Assembly: GCA_050050615.1 (NCBI GenBank) | Contig: JASFTV010000208.1 | Span: 1-6,300, forward strand | Origin: JASFTV01 sp050050615 | Lineage (GTDB): Bacteria; Desulfobacterota; DSM-4660; Desulfatiglandales; HGW-15 | Reading direction: 5' to 3' | Length of the DNA stretch: 6,300 bases | In this document: positions 1 through 5,522 of the stretch, in pieces | How the letters are laid out: each line of letters starts with the position of its first letter | How positions within the stretch are numbered: the stretch's first letter is position 1 | Made by a program: the position numbers and the translations under genes | The notes under the pieces: generated by a model | Seen by the model: the letters and a program-made list of their open reading frames with translations, nothing else | Database searches by the model: none | What the model was told of the DNA's origin: nothing

Positions 1-300
1 CCTTGCAGTGGCCTGATCTTTGAGGGTTTGCGCCCGGAGACCCTGGCAGAATGTATCCTTCCGATTAAGGCAAGAGTTTCTCAAACCCTCAAAGATCAGG
101 CCACCGCCCAGCCAGCCTATAGATATCGCCTTGAGGGGAGAAGCCATCCCCGCACCTCAAAAAACCCTGGCCCAGACCTGGCACTAACCGAGATATTTTG
201 CCTGGTCAAATTGCCTCATAGCAGAGAGACAATTGACGGGCTCGTGCTATCGCGCCAGGGCGGGCTTGACATTAATCCGCCTCGGCGGACAAATGTTAAG
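1..300 (-). ncRNA. Candidate large structured RNA (possibly HEARO/omega-RNA-like), running off the left edge
   Basis: No credible protein gene lies here, but successive hairpins read on the minus strand. They are: 292-296/269-273 enclosing TCCGCC/GGCGGA at 276-289; 230-237/204-212; 155-160/131-136 with an inner GGGGA/UCUCC stem; and a perfect 23-bp stem 8-30/82-104, with a small bulged stem (GAGA, CUCU with AGGG, UCUC) inside its loop. Imperfect pairs at 7/105, at 2/110 and in the 131-160 hairpin become G-U on the minus strand but A-C mismatches on the plus strand, which favours a leftward RNA. A long multi-stem RNA beside mobile-element-like repeats recalls HEARO/omega RNAs that precede iscB. 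That family name rests on architecture only and iscB would lie outside the window. Alternatives are a foldback DNA repeat or the edge of another insertion element. Exact ends are unknown. Confidence 0.4.
8..104. repeat. Perfect 23-bp inverted repeat with 51-base loop
   Basis: The arm at 8-30 (starting GTGGCCTGATC) is the exact reverse complement of 82-104. Pairing continues outward to 5/107 with one wobble-type position. Together with the adjoining segment up to about 133, it aligns in reverse orientation to the inner arms of the foldback element at 3647-3700 and 3862-3874. The two places therefore belong to one repeat family. Confidence 0.85.
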
Positions 301-334
301 ATCTTTGCCTATGAAGACGGCTAGTGCTGATTCC

Positions 335-370
335 GGGGCACCGGCTTTTCGTTTTTGAAAAGAGAGCCCC
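335..370 (-). terminator. Hairpin just after panB, possible weak terminator
   Basis: On the minus strand, five bases after the panB stop codon, GGGGC pairs with GCCCC. Inside it CTTTTC pairs with GAAAAG around a short A-rich loop. No T-run follows, so a classical intrinsic terminator is not supported. It may be a 3' end-protecting hairpin or a factor-assisted stop separating panB from the structured region further left. Confidence 0.35.
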
Positions 371-374
371 ATGG

Positions 375-1208
375 TTAAATTTTTGCCGCTTCTTCCTTCT
401 TCATGGAGAAGCTGTGCTCGGGTCCGGGAAAAACGCCCTCTTCGACCTCCTTCTTGAATTGAATGAGGGCCTCTTTGATCATTGGTGAAAGGATGACGTA
501 TTGTTTAACAAATTTCGGCGTGAACCTCTCGAAAAGACCAACCAGATCATGATAAACCAGCACTTGGCCGTCGCAATCCTTGCCCGCCCCAATGCCTATG
601 GTCGGAATCTTCAAATCCCTGGTGATCTTGGCGGCCACAAGGTCGGGAATACACTCCATAACAATCATAAAGGCCCCGGCCTCCTCGAGATCCTTGGCGG
701 ATTGAGCCAGTTTTCTGGCACTTTCCGCATCTTTGCCCTGCACCTTAAAACCGCTCAGCATCGTAGCCGTCTGGGGTGTGAGCCCTATGTGCGCACAGAC
801 CGGGATCCCGGCCGTGACAACAGCCCTGACCACATTTGCCATCTCACTGCCTCCTTCAAGTTTTACGGCGTCACACCTCGCTTCTTTGATGAAACGGCCG
901 GCGTTCTCTACAGCCTTTTGAGCGCTGACCTGGTACGACATAAAAGGCATATCCCCGATGATAAAGCTGCTCTTGGCCCCTCTATGGACCGCTTTACAAT
1001 GATGGGTCATCTCGTCCATGGTCACAGGGACAGTCGAATCATAGCCGAGCATGACCATGCCAAGGGAATCTCCCACCAGAATGGTGTCAATCCCGGCCTC
1101 ATCCACCAGCCTGCTCGTGGGGTAGTCGTAAGCCGTCATCATGGTAATCTTCTGCCCGGCTTCCTTCTTTTGCTGCAATTCTCCGATCGTTACCTTTTGC
1201 CTGTCCAT
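375..1208 (-). CDS. panB: 3-methyl-2-oxobutanoate hydroxymethyltransferase (ketopantoate hydroxymethyltransferase)
   Basis: Cytoplasmic TIM-barrel enzyme that transfers a hydroxymethyl group from 5,10-methylenetetrahydrofolate to 2-oxoisovalerate, the first committed step to pantothenate and CoA. The 277-residue product spans the usual family length. Visible signatures are TAYDY (25-29), VGDSLGM (45-51), GDMPFMSY (85-92), KLEGG (116-120), HIGLTPQ (140-146), MECIP (184-188), GIGAG near 205 and GPEHSF near the end. By comparison with E. coli PanB, Asp47, Asp86 and Glu118 are the metal and substrate ligands and Glu185 is the catalytic acid/base. The frame is open another 46 codons upstream, but the ATG at 1208 has a strong AAGGAGG seven bases before it and gives a normal N-terminus; the longer form would overlap the wbqC-like gene. 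It begins 10 bases after that gene's stop, so co-transcription is likely. No panC or panD is in view. Confidence 0.96.
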   Translation of the reverse strand: MDRQKVTIGELQQKKEAGQKITMMTAYDYPTSRLVDEAGIDTILVGDSLGMVMLGYDSTVPVTMDEMTHHCKAVHRGAKSSFIIGDMPFMSYQVSAQKAVENAGRFIKEARCDAVKLEGGSEMANVVRAVVTAGIPVCAHIGLTPQTATMLSGFKVQGKDAESARKLAQSAKDLEEAGAFMIVMECIPDLVAAKITRDLKIPTIGIGAGKDCDGQVLVYHDLVGLFERFTPKFVKQYVILSPMIKEALIQFKKEVEEGVFPGPEHSFSMKKEEAAKI

Positions 1209-1218
1209 CAAAACCTCC

Positions 1219-1905
1219 TTACGTGCCAATGAGAATATCGTGTCCTTTGGGTCCGCAATTAAAAACGAGATCAAAGGCGGAAAGGTTGGGGATGAAATCT
1301 CCCCATAGCTGCGGATACACGGGTGATGGGGGGTTAAAGAACTCAACAGCTATCTCTGCGGCCCTGAATATTTCTGCATCGAGGTATTTTCGCGCAGGGG
1401 CCTGAGCCAGAAACCGGGAAGCCCCCAACGTCTTGCAAATTTTCGTGAGGCGTCGGTCACCCTTTTCATCAATGCCCAATTCCGAGAGCAATACCGTCCG
1501 GGTGTCGATCTGGAGATGCTTCATAAGATGCCTTATGACGGTCATGTTCAGATCTATGAGCTTTTCAAACTTTTCTGAGAACAGTGCCTCTAGGAAGCCT
1601 GCATGTTTTGAGAAGTATGGGGCCCTTGCGTAAGCACACTTGAGGCTTTCCAGATATTTCTTGGCCCACCGTCCCTCGCGATATATGGTCACGTCGCTGA
1701 TTCGCTGCAAACCGAGCCCCTTTTTCCACACAGGGATAGTCATCCACAATGTCCCCTGATCATTCTTGAAACGGTTCCTGGATACCCACGTGGTCCCCCG
1801 GGGAAACTGGACCTCGTCGAGAATCACAAAGATGTCGGACAATTGCGCCTTATAAAAGAAGCCCGGGAAAGGCGCGAAATAGGGTTGAGTGGCGGCGAGG
1901 ATCAT
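1219..1905 (-). CDS. WbqC-like family protein
   Basis: A 228-residue protein with the hallmarks of the WbqC-like family (PF08889): QPYFAPFPGFF (7-17), ILDEVQFPRG (28-37), RNRFK (43-47) and the C-terminal YPQLWGDFIPNLSAFD (197-212) followed by LVFNCGP. Members occur in O-antigen and surface-polysaccharide loci; some have been suggested to act in sugar or amino-group modification, but the reaction is not settled, so no activity is claimed. No signal peptide or membrane segment is seen, so it is probably cytoplasmic. A TTG at 1923 would add six residues and overlap the preceding gene. The ATG at 1905 is preferred because it starts exactly at the conserved MILA-TQP motif; only a weak GAGAG precedes it. 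It lies four bases after the upstream stop and ten before panB, suggesting translational coupling. Confidence 0.88.
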   Translation of the reverse strand: MILAATQPYFAPFPGFFYKAQLSDIFVILDEVQFPRGTTWVSRNRFKNDQGTLWMTIPVWKKGLGLQRISDVTIYREGRWAKKYLESLKCAYARAPYFSKHAGFLEALFSEKFEKLIDLNMTVIRHLMKHLQIDTRTVLLSELGIDEKGDRRLTKICKTLGASRFLAQAPARKYLDAEIFRAAEIAVEFFNPPSPVYPQLWGDFIPNLSAFDLVFNCGPKGHDILIGT

Positions 1906-1909
1906 AGTG

Positions 1910-2311
1910 TCAGTCACTCTCAAAAAGCTCTGGGTTCTTTTCTCTCAGCGCCCTGTAGCGGGACAGGACGAAGCGCCTCAAAAAGTCAGGGTGATTAAGA
2001 TAGGGCAGAAGATTGTTCTTAAGGTATCCGAGGCATTGTTGGAAGCTTTCCTCCTTCTCATTCGGATCCACGAAATGTTTTTCCTCCACGTGGCAATAAG
2101 GGATTTCAGATCCGAAGACTTTTTCAAGGACCGGAAAGAATTTCTCCTTTTCAGGAATCGCATCAAAGAACTCAGTCTTCAATGGGACACTTATCCGGGC
2201 CTCAAGGCGTAACAGCCAACGATCACCTGCGAGAATCCGGCTCACATCCCAGATCTCAAGCTTTAGCTTGTTGCGCAACGAAATCGTTTCAACCAGAGTA
2301 TCAGACATCAT
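1910..2311 (-). CDS. Conserved-looking hypothetical protein, 133 residues
   Basis: I do not recognise a named family. The product is soluble, charged and without a signal peptide or membrane helix. A hydrophobic/basic N-terminal half (LKLEIWDVSRILAGDRWLL, about 16-34) precedes a Glu-rich middle (about 50-90) and a C-terminal part with HPDFLRRFVLSRYRALR (about 107-123). The start is an ATG-ATG pair with GAGGG seven bases upstream. The first ATG overlaps the TGA of a possible 25-codon ORF, and its own stop lies four bases before the WbqC-like start. Tight packing and uninterrupted coding over 402 bases support a real gene co-expressed with wbqC-like and panB. A cytoplasmic partner of the WbqC-like protein is possible but is only a guess from position. 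Confidence 0.8.
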   Translation of the reverse strand: MMSDTLVETISLRNKLKLEIWDVSRILAGDRWLLRLEARISVPLKTEFFDAIPEKEKFFPVLEKVFGSEIPYCHVEEKHFVDPNEKEESFQQCLGYLKNNLLPYLNHPDFLRRFVLSRYRALREKNPELFESD

Positions 2312-2385
2312 GGGTTGCCCTCAAGGAGAAGAATGATCCTTTTCGAAGTGTATTCTGCCACCTCAGCCAGCCCGTCTAGAGGCAT
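2308..2385 (-). CDS. Possible 25-residue mini-ORF coupled to the 133-residue gene
   Basis: An ATG at 2385 opens 25 codons (MPLDGLAEVAEYTSKRIILL, then LEGNP) and ends with a TGA that overlaps the first ATG of the next gene by two bases (ATGATG). The frame is open further upstream to a TAA near 2420, with no other obvious start. No Shine-Dalgarno precedes the ATG. The peptide is mildly amphipathic and ends in a short hydrophobic run. It may be a coupling leader, a decayed gene remnant, or chance. Confidence 0.25.
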   Translation of the reverse strand: MPLDGLAEVAEYTSKRIILLLEGNP

Positions 2386-2423
2386 GAAGGAGAGGGCATT
2401 CGCCGAAAGGCAAACTTATCATG

Positions 2424-2450
2424 AAAGCACGAAAGTGTAAAAGCACGAAA
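2424..2450. repeat. Two direct copies of AAAGCACGAAA
   Basis: Two identical 11-base units at 2424-2434 and 2440-2450 are offset by 16 bases, in the 124-base non-coding gap between the deacetylase stop and the mini-ORF. The reverse-complement form is TTTCGTGCTTT. No pairing structure or promoter was seen with it. Confidence 0.7.
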
Positions 2451-2509
2451 TAGAAACCCATGCTTTGGATTTCGATTCAGATGAGACAAGGGAGGTAGGC
2501 GGATGGGTA

Positions 2510-3316
2510 TTAAGCGGAAAGGAGCAAATCAGACACATGCACCAGGGAAATCCCCGAATCCTTGATCTCCTCTTTGAGAAAACGCCCGATGGCCCGGGCT
2601 GTTTCTGGGAAAGGATGGCCGATTCCGATGGCATGACCGTATTTCAGAGCGATTCTTTTGAGCCGGTGAAGTTGGCAAAGGATTGCCGACTCATCGAGCC
2701 GGTTATCCAAGAAAATATTCCTGCGGGCAGCAGGCATGTGAAGTGTTCTGGCTGTCCTAAACGCCTTGGAACGGTTCGTCGTGAGGCTGTCGATAAAGAA
2801 GAGCCCTTTTTTCTTCATGACCTGAAGAGCCTCATGCATCTCTTGCTGACGCGTGGTAAACCTCGAGCCCATATGGTTGTTGGCACCGACTGCGAAGGGG
2901 ATAGCGGAGATATTCTCTTCCATGATCTTGGCGATCCTTTTTGGGCCGTCTCCCACGTACAGGGCGCCGGGGCCTGGATCAATCCCCGCATTATTCGGCT
3001 CCATGGGCTGGTGGAGCATGATCTCGTGCCCTCCAAGATGGATCTTTAAAGCCAATTCTTCAGATTTTGCAAGTCGGGGCAGGACGGCAAATGTTATAGG
3101 GACGCCAAATTCCAAGAATTGTCTAGCCCGGCAGATGCTGCATCCGATATCATCAATGATCAAGGCGATGCAGGATCGAAGGAGGGAGGTGTTTTGGTGT
3201 TCGCTGTAAGCGAGGGCTCTTGAGAAACTGTTGAGCCCGAGGAGGCTTCCCACCAGGAATAAGGCGCCCCTAACCATAAATTTCCTTCTGTCCATCAAGT
3301 CTCGGTTTTCAGTCAC
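2510..3316 (-). CDS. Divergent polysaccharide deacetylase family protein (YibQ/DUF610 type), exported
   Basis: The 268-residue product matches the divergent polysaccharide deacetylase family (PF04748, NodB-like fold). Motifs in order are ALIIDDIG (51-58), GHEIMLHQPMEP (96-107), GANNHMGS (144-151), FFIDSLTT (173-180), RRNIFLDN (198-205) and AIGIGHP (229-235). Asp55/Asp56, His148 and His234 sit where NodB-type enzymes hold catalytic or metal residues. The substrate is not known; an envelope glycan is likely. The N-terminus has MDRRKFM followed by a hydrophobic stretch (about 15-31) and SRALA, reading as a twin-arginine (Tat) signal cleaved near residue 36. The start is ambiguous: GTG at 3316 has AAGG seven bases upstream, ATG at 3295 has no good site, and ATG at 3277 has AGAAGG six bases upstream but would lose the arginine pair. 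It is first in the leftward gene set; a good promoter with paired palindromes lies at 3363-3413. Confidence 0.9.
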   Translation of the reverse strand: MTENRDLMDRRKFMVRGALFLVGSLLGLNSFSRALAYSEHQNTSLLRSCIALIIDDIGCSICRARQFLEFGVPITFAVLPRLAKSEELALKIHLGGHEIMLHQPMEPNNAGIDPGPGALYVGDGPKRIAKIMEENISAIPFAVGANNHMGSRFTTRQQEMHEALQVMKKKGLFFIDSLTTNRSKAFRTARTLHMPAARRNIFLDNRLDESAILCQLHRLKRIALKYGHAIGIGHPFPETARAIGRFLKEEIKDSGISLVHVSDLLLSA

Positions 3317-3362
3317 GGATTCGCCTTAAGAAGGAAATATTTTTCAAGGAAAACTCAGGCTT

Positions 3363-3391
3363 TGGATACAATAAATTGTGCCTCATGTCAA
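3363..3391 (-). promoter_or_regulatory. Sigma-70-like promoter for the leftward gene set
   Basis: On the minus strand a perfect TTGACA (3386-3391) is followed after 17 bases by TATCCA (3363-3368), a weaker -10. Transcription would start near 3356, about 40 bases before the GTG of the deacetylase gene. The -10 and spacer overlap the first palindrome and the -35 lies just inside the second, which suits repression. Confidence 0.55.
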
Positions 3392-3413
3392 GAAAAAATA
3401 CAATATATTGTGT
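3366..3413. promoter_or_regulatory. Paired palindromic operator, NrdR-box-like
   Basis: Two near-identical boxes, ATACAATAAATTGTGC (3366-3381) and ATACAATATATTGTGT (3398-3413), are offset by exactly 32 bp, about three helical turns, on either side of the TTGACA. The second contains the perfect palindrome ACAATATATTGT. As I recall it, the NrdR consensus is ACACwATATaTwGTGT with boxes 31-32 bp apart; the second box differs from it only at one outer position. No ribonucleotide reductase gene is in the window, so another dimeric repressor is also possible. Confidence 0.6.
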
Positions 3414-3485
3414 AAGTAAGCCAAATAGCTCATATTTTACGAAAGAAAAAACGGGGAAAAGGGTTGTGTGTTTGAAATGAATTAG

Positions 3486-3510
3486 CCACATCATGTTGTG
3501 GTTGGCCAAC
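3486..3510. other. Short hairpin and adjacent perfect palindrome
   Basis: CCACA/TGTGG (3486-3490/3497-3501) forms a small stem, and GTTGGCCAAC (3501-3510) is a perfect 10-bp palindrome. Both lie in the non-coding gap between the paired operator and the foldback element. No function is assigned; apart from these and a short AT-rich stretch, nothing else is seen at 3414-3541. Confidence 0.35.
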
Positions 3511-3541
3511 ACCGGTGGAATTTTCATACAGCTAAACTGTT

Positions 3542-3565
3542 AGTGACGTTCAAAAGTGTTGGCAT
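3542..3565 (+). repeat. Left terminal inverted repeat of the foldback element
   Basis: It reads AGTGACGTTCAAAAGTGTTG then GCAT. Compared with the inverted right end it differs at four positions, all of them transitions. Confidence 0.8.
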
Positions 3566-3615
3566 GGACTGGGTTCGAAGCTGTTTTGTGTTTTGCAGGC
3601 CGTGCCACTTTTCTC

Positions 3616-3646
3616 CCTCCGGGCCGTAGGCCCTCAGGGCCGGAGG
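3616..3646. repeat. GC-rich hairpin in the left arm of the foldback element
   Basis: CCTCCGG at 3616-3622 pairs with CCGGAGG at 3640-3646, and GGGCC/GGCCC (3621-3625/3629-3633) offers an alternative inner stem. The right arm has no counterpart. A hairpin of different sequence but the same size (131-160) sits at the equivalent place in the left-edge copy. Confidence 0.6.
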
Positions 3647-3976
3647 CAAGGGGATATCTATTTGGCTACTGGGCGGTGACCGGGAATTCGGGGTTTGACA
3701 CGTTCATGGGACATTCCCAGGTGTTTCCGGGCGTACCCGCCTGCCTCTCCTGAGCGGGCCTGGCATACTCATGAAGCGAAGCCGGCCCGTTTCCCACTGC
3801 GGGGCAAGAACGAGTAGCTGACAGACGGCCGAGAGCAAGGGCGGGCAGGAACCCCGAATTTCCGGCCACTGCAAGGTCAGGTGGGATTTTTCTGTGAGAT
3901 ATCCCCTTTCGAAAAGGTCATGGCCTGCTTTTAAATGAATTTAAATGGAAATGAATCATGTGTATGGCTTCGTGCT

Positions 3977-4000
3977 ATGTCAACACTTTTGAACGTTGCC
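3977..4000 (-). repeat. Right terminal inverted repeat of the foldback element
   Basis: Read on the minus strand it is GGCAACGTTCAAAAGTGTTG then ACAT, matching the left end at 20 of 24 positions. Its last bases, TTGCC, together with the first base of the target duplication form a good -35 element reading outward. Confidence 0.8.
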
Positions 4001-4024
4001 AAACTGTTACATTTTTCTTATCCT
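3996..4024 (+). promoter_or_regulatory. Hybrid promoter for the glycerate kinase gene
   Basis: TTGCCA (3996-4001, five of six matches to the -35 consensus) is followed after 17 bases by TATCCT (4019-4024, four of six). The -35 is made from the terminal bases of the foldback element plus one flanking base. A start near 4031 would leave a leader of about 78 bases. A competing TACATT at 4041-4046 has no good -35. Confidence 0.45.
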
Positions 4025-4060
4025 TTACTTTTTCGAATGATACATTGGGCCTTACTCAGT

Positions 4061-4091
4061 GCTTCGATTCGCAAATAAGGGATATCGAAGC
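4061..4091 (+). promoter_or_regulatory. Inverted repeat in the glycerate kinase leader
   Basis: GCTTCGAT (4061-4068) and ATCGAAGC (4084-4091) are perfect 8-base arms around 15 bases, ending six bases before the Shine-Dalgarno. Position downstream of the likely promoter suits either a repressor operator or an RNA hairpin affecting translation. No riboswitch class was recognised. Confidence 0.45.
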
Positions 4092-4108
4092 CAGAGAAGG
4101 GAGTGATC

Positions 4109-5470
4109 ATGAGATCAGAGACCCATGAACTTCTAAAGCAGATGCGTTCCGAGGCGGTACAGTTGTTTCATGCCGCCGTCACGCGGGTTAGTCCCTACGA
4201 GGCGGTTAAGCGTTTCGTACGCCTGGACGGAGAGAGGTTGGTTCTGGGCCCTACGGAGCAGCCAGGGGTGGAACTGGACGTAAAGACCTTTGATCGCATT
4301 TTCCTCGTGGGCGGTGGAAAGGCGACAGCACCCATGGCCAGAGCCATGGAAGACTTGCTCGGAGGCTCGATCACCGCAGGGGTGATAAACGTCAAATATG
4401 GCTTTACCGAGAAACTCTCCTTAACCGAAACCATCGAGGCGGATCACCCTCTTCCAGATCATAACGGGGTAGTAGGTACGAAAAGAATTCTGGATCTCCT
4501 AAAAAAGGCCCAGGAAAAGGACCTCATCTTCTCCCTTATATCAGGAGGGGGTTCAGCTCTGCTGCCCCAACCTGCCGGAGAAATCAGCCTGGAAGAAAAG
4601 CAAGCTGTTACAAGGAGTCTGCTGGCGTGCGGCGCCAGCATTGATGAAATCAATACCATCAGAAAACACCTCTCTTTTTCCAAGGGTGGCCAGATGGCGA
4701 GGGCCGCCTTTCCAGCCACCACGATCAATCTCATGCTGTCCGATGTGGTAGGGGATAGAATGGATGTCATCGCCTCCGGGCCGTTCGTGCCCGATATGAG
4801 CACGTTTAAGGAGGCGCTGGCGGTTCTGAAAAGATACGGGCTAAAAGGGATCCCCGATTCTGTGAGGGCCTACCTACAAAGAGGCGTGGAAGGCAAGGTA
4901 TCTGAGACGCCCAAAAAGGGAGATCCGATATTTAACAAGGTTCATAATTTCATTATCGGAAGTAACATCATGGCCCTCGAAGCAGCAAGGGAGATCGCGG
5001 AAATGATGGGTTATCAACCCCTGATTCTTTCCTCCATGGTGGAGGGGGAAACCAAGGAGGTGGCGCGGGTGCACACAGCAATCGCCAAGGAGATCCTGAA
5101 GACGGGCCGGCCCCTTGCGCCACCCGCCTGCATTATCTCAGGGGGTGAGACGACCGTAACCATACGGGGTGAGGGCCTTGGGGGGAGAAACCAGGAATTC
5201 TGCTTGGCCGCCGCCTTAGACTTGGAAAAGCTTCCGCCAAGAGTGGTTATTTTGAGCGGAGGAACGGATGGGAACGACGGTCCCACACAAGCCGCCGGGG
5301 CCATTGTGGATCCCTTGACCGTAGAGCGGGGCAATGCACTGAGACTGAACGCCTCGGAGCACTTGAATCAAAACGATTCCTATCCCTACTTTGAAAAGAT
5401 CGATGGGCTTCTGATGACCGGTCCCACGAATACGAATGTCATGGATGTGAGGTTCATTTTGGTGAGGTAG
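4109..5470 (+). CDS. gckA: Glycerate 2-kinase, MOFRL family (GckA/TtuD type)
   Basis: Cytoplasmic enzyme phosphorylating D-glycerate with ATP, in this family usually at O-2 to give 2-phosphoglycerate for glycolysis; the alternative name hydroxypyruvate reductase persists in databases. The 453-residue length is typical. The N-terminal domain has VGGGKA (67-72), EADHPLPD (110-117), SGGGSAL (145-151), NTIRKHLSFSKGG (182-194), SDVVGD (211-216) and IASGPFVPD (221-229). The C-terminal MOFRL part has SGGETTV (344-350), GGRNQE (358-363) and SGGTDGNDGPT (383-393). Lys71 and Arg185 are the expected substrate/nucleotide contacts from family knowledge. A GTG six bases earlier is possible, but AAGGGAG (4097-4103) is correctly spaced only for the ATG at 4109. 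It appears monocistronic, reading from a promoter at the edge of the foldback element, and is convergent with the glycosyltransferase gene 52 bases away. Glycerate could come from glyoxylate, serine or glycosylglycerate breakdown. Confidence 0.94.
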   Translation: MRSETHELLKQMRSEAVQLFHAAVTRVSPYEAVKRFVRLDGERLVLGPTEQPGVELDVKTFDRIFLVGGGKATAPMARAMEDLLGGSITAGVINVKYGFTEKLSLTETIEADHPLPDHNGVVGTKRILDLLKKAQEKDLIFSLISGGGSALLPQPAGEISLEEKQAVTRSLLACGASIDEINTIRKHLSFSKGGQMARAAFPATTINLMLSDVVGDRMDVIASGPFVPDMSTFKEALAVLKRYGLKGIPDSVRAYLQRGVEGKVSETPKKGDPIFNKVHNFIIGSNIMALEAAREIAEMMGYQPLILSSMVEGETKEVARVHTAIAKEILKTGRPLAPPACIISGGETTVTIRGEGLGGRNQEFCLAAALDLEKLPPRVVILSGGTDGNDGPTQAAGAIVDPLTVERGNALRLNASEHLNQNDSYPYFEKIDGLLMTGPTNTNVMDVRFILVR

Positions 5471-5522
5471 CTGGTTGTGGAAAGAATGAAGCAGGTGGGG
5501 AAGTGCCTGAAGGGGTGGCGCT

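Larger units (their letters stand above)
3542..4000. mobile_element. MITE-like foldback element, 459 bp, with TIRs and target duplication
   Basis: Terminal inverted repeats of 24 bases (3542-3565 and 3977-4000) match at 20 positions and share the core ACGTTCAAAAGTGTTG. They are flanked by direct copies of AAACTGTT (3534-3541 and 4001-4008), an apparent 8-bp target duplication. Inside, further arms pair in nested order: 3595-3601/3922-3928, 3648-3659/3897-3908 (AAGGGGATATCT, exact) and 3680-3695/3850-3865 (16 bases, one mismatch). The left arm also has an extra local hairpin. The two overlapping open frames of 65-67 codons inside show no recognisable protein features, so the element looks non-autonomous. 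Which transposase family moved it is unknown. Confidence 0.75.

Noticed and set aside
28..324. 98-codon plus-strand open frame, open to the left edge
   Set aside because: It has no recognisable domain, starts with TTG without a ribosome site, and runs antisense through the nested hairpins that better explain the region. A real gene end entering from the left cannot be fully excluded.
501..1232. 243-codon plus-strand open frame opposite panB
   Set aside because: It is a shadow of panB, which carries complete family motifs in the other strand.
1209..1346. 46-codon N-terminal extension of PanB
   Set aside because: It would overlap the WbqC-like coding sequence, lacks family similarity, and the internal ATG has a much stronger ribosome site.
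2465..3049. 194-codon plus-strand open frame opposite the deacetylase gene
   Set aside because: It is a shadow frame; the minus strand encodes the full set of divergent polysaccharide deacetylase motifs.
3309..3527. 72-codon minus-strand open frame upstream of the deacetylase
   Set aside because: It crosses the likely promoter and both palindromes, overlaps the deacetylase start, and has low-complexity hydrophobic content without a recognised domain.
3556..3869. Overlapping 65- and 67-codon open frames on opposite strands inside the foldback element
   Set aside because: They are composed of repeat arms read in both directions, with no ribosome sites or domains. Frames of this type are often over-annotated in repeats.
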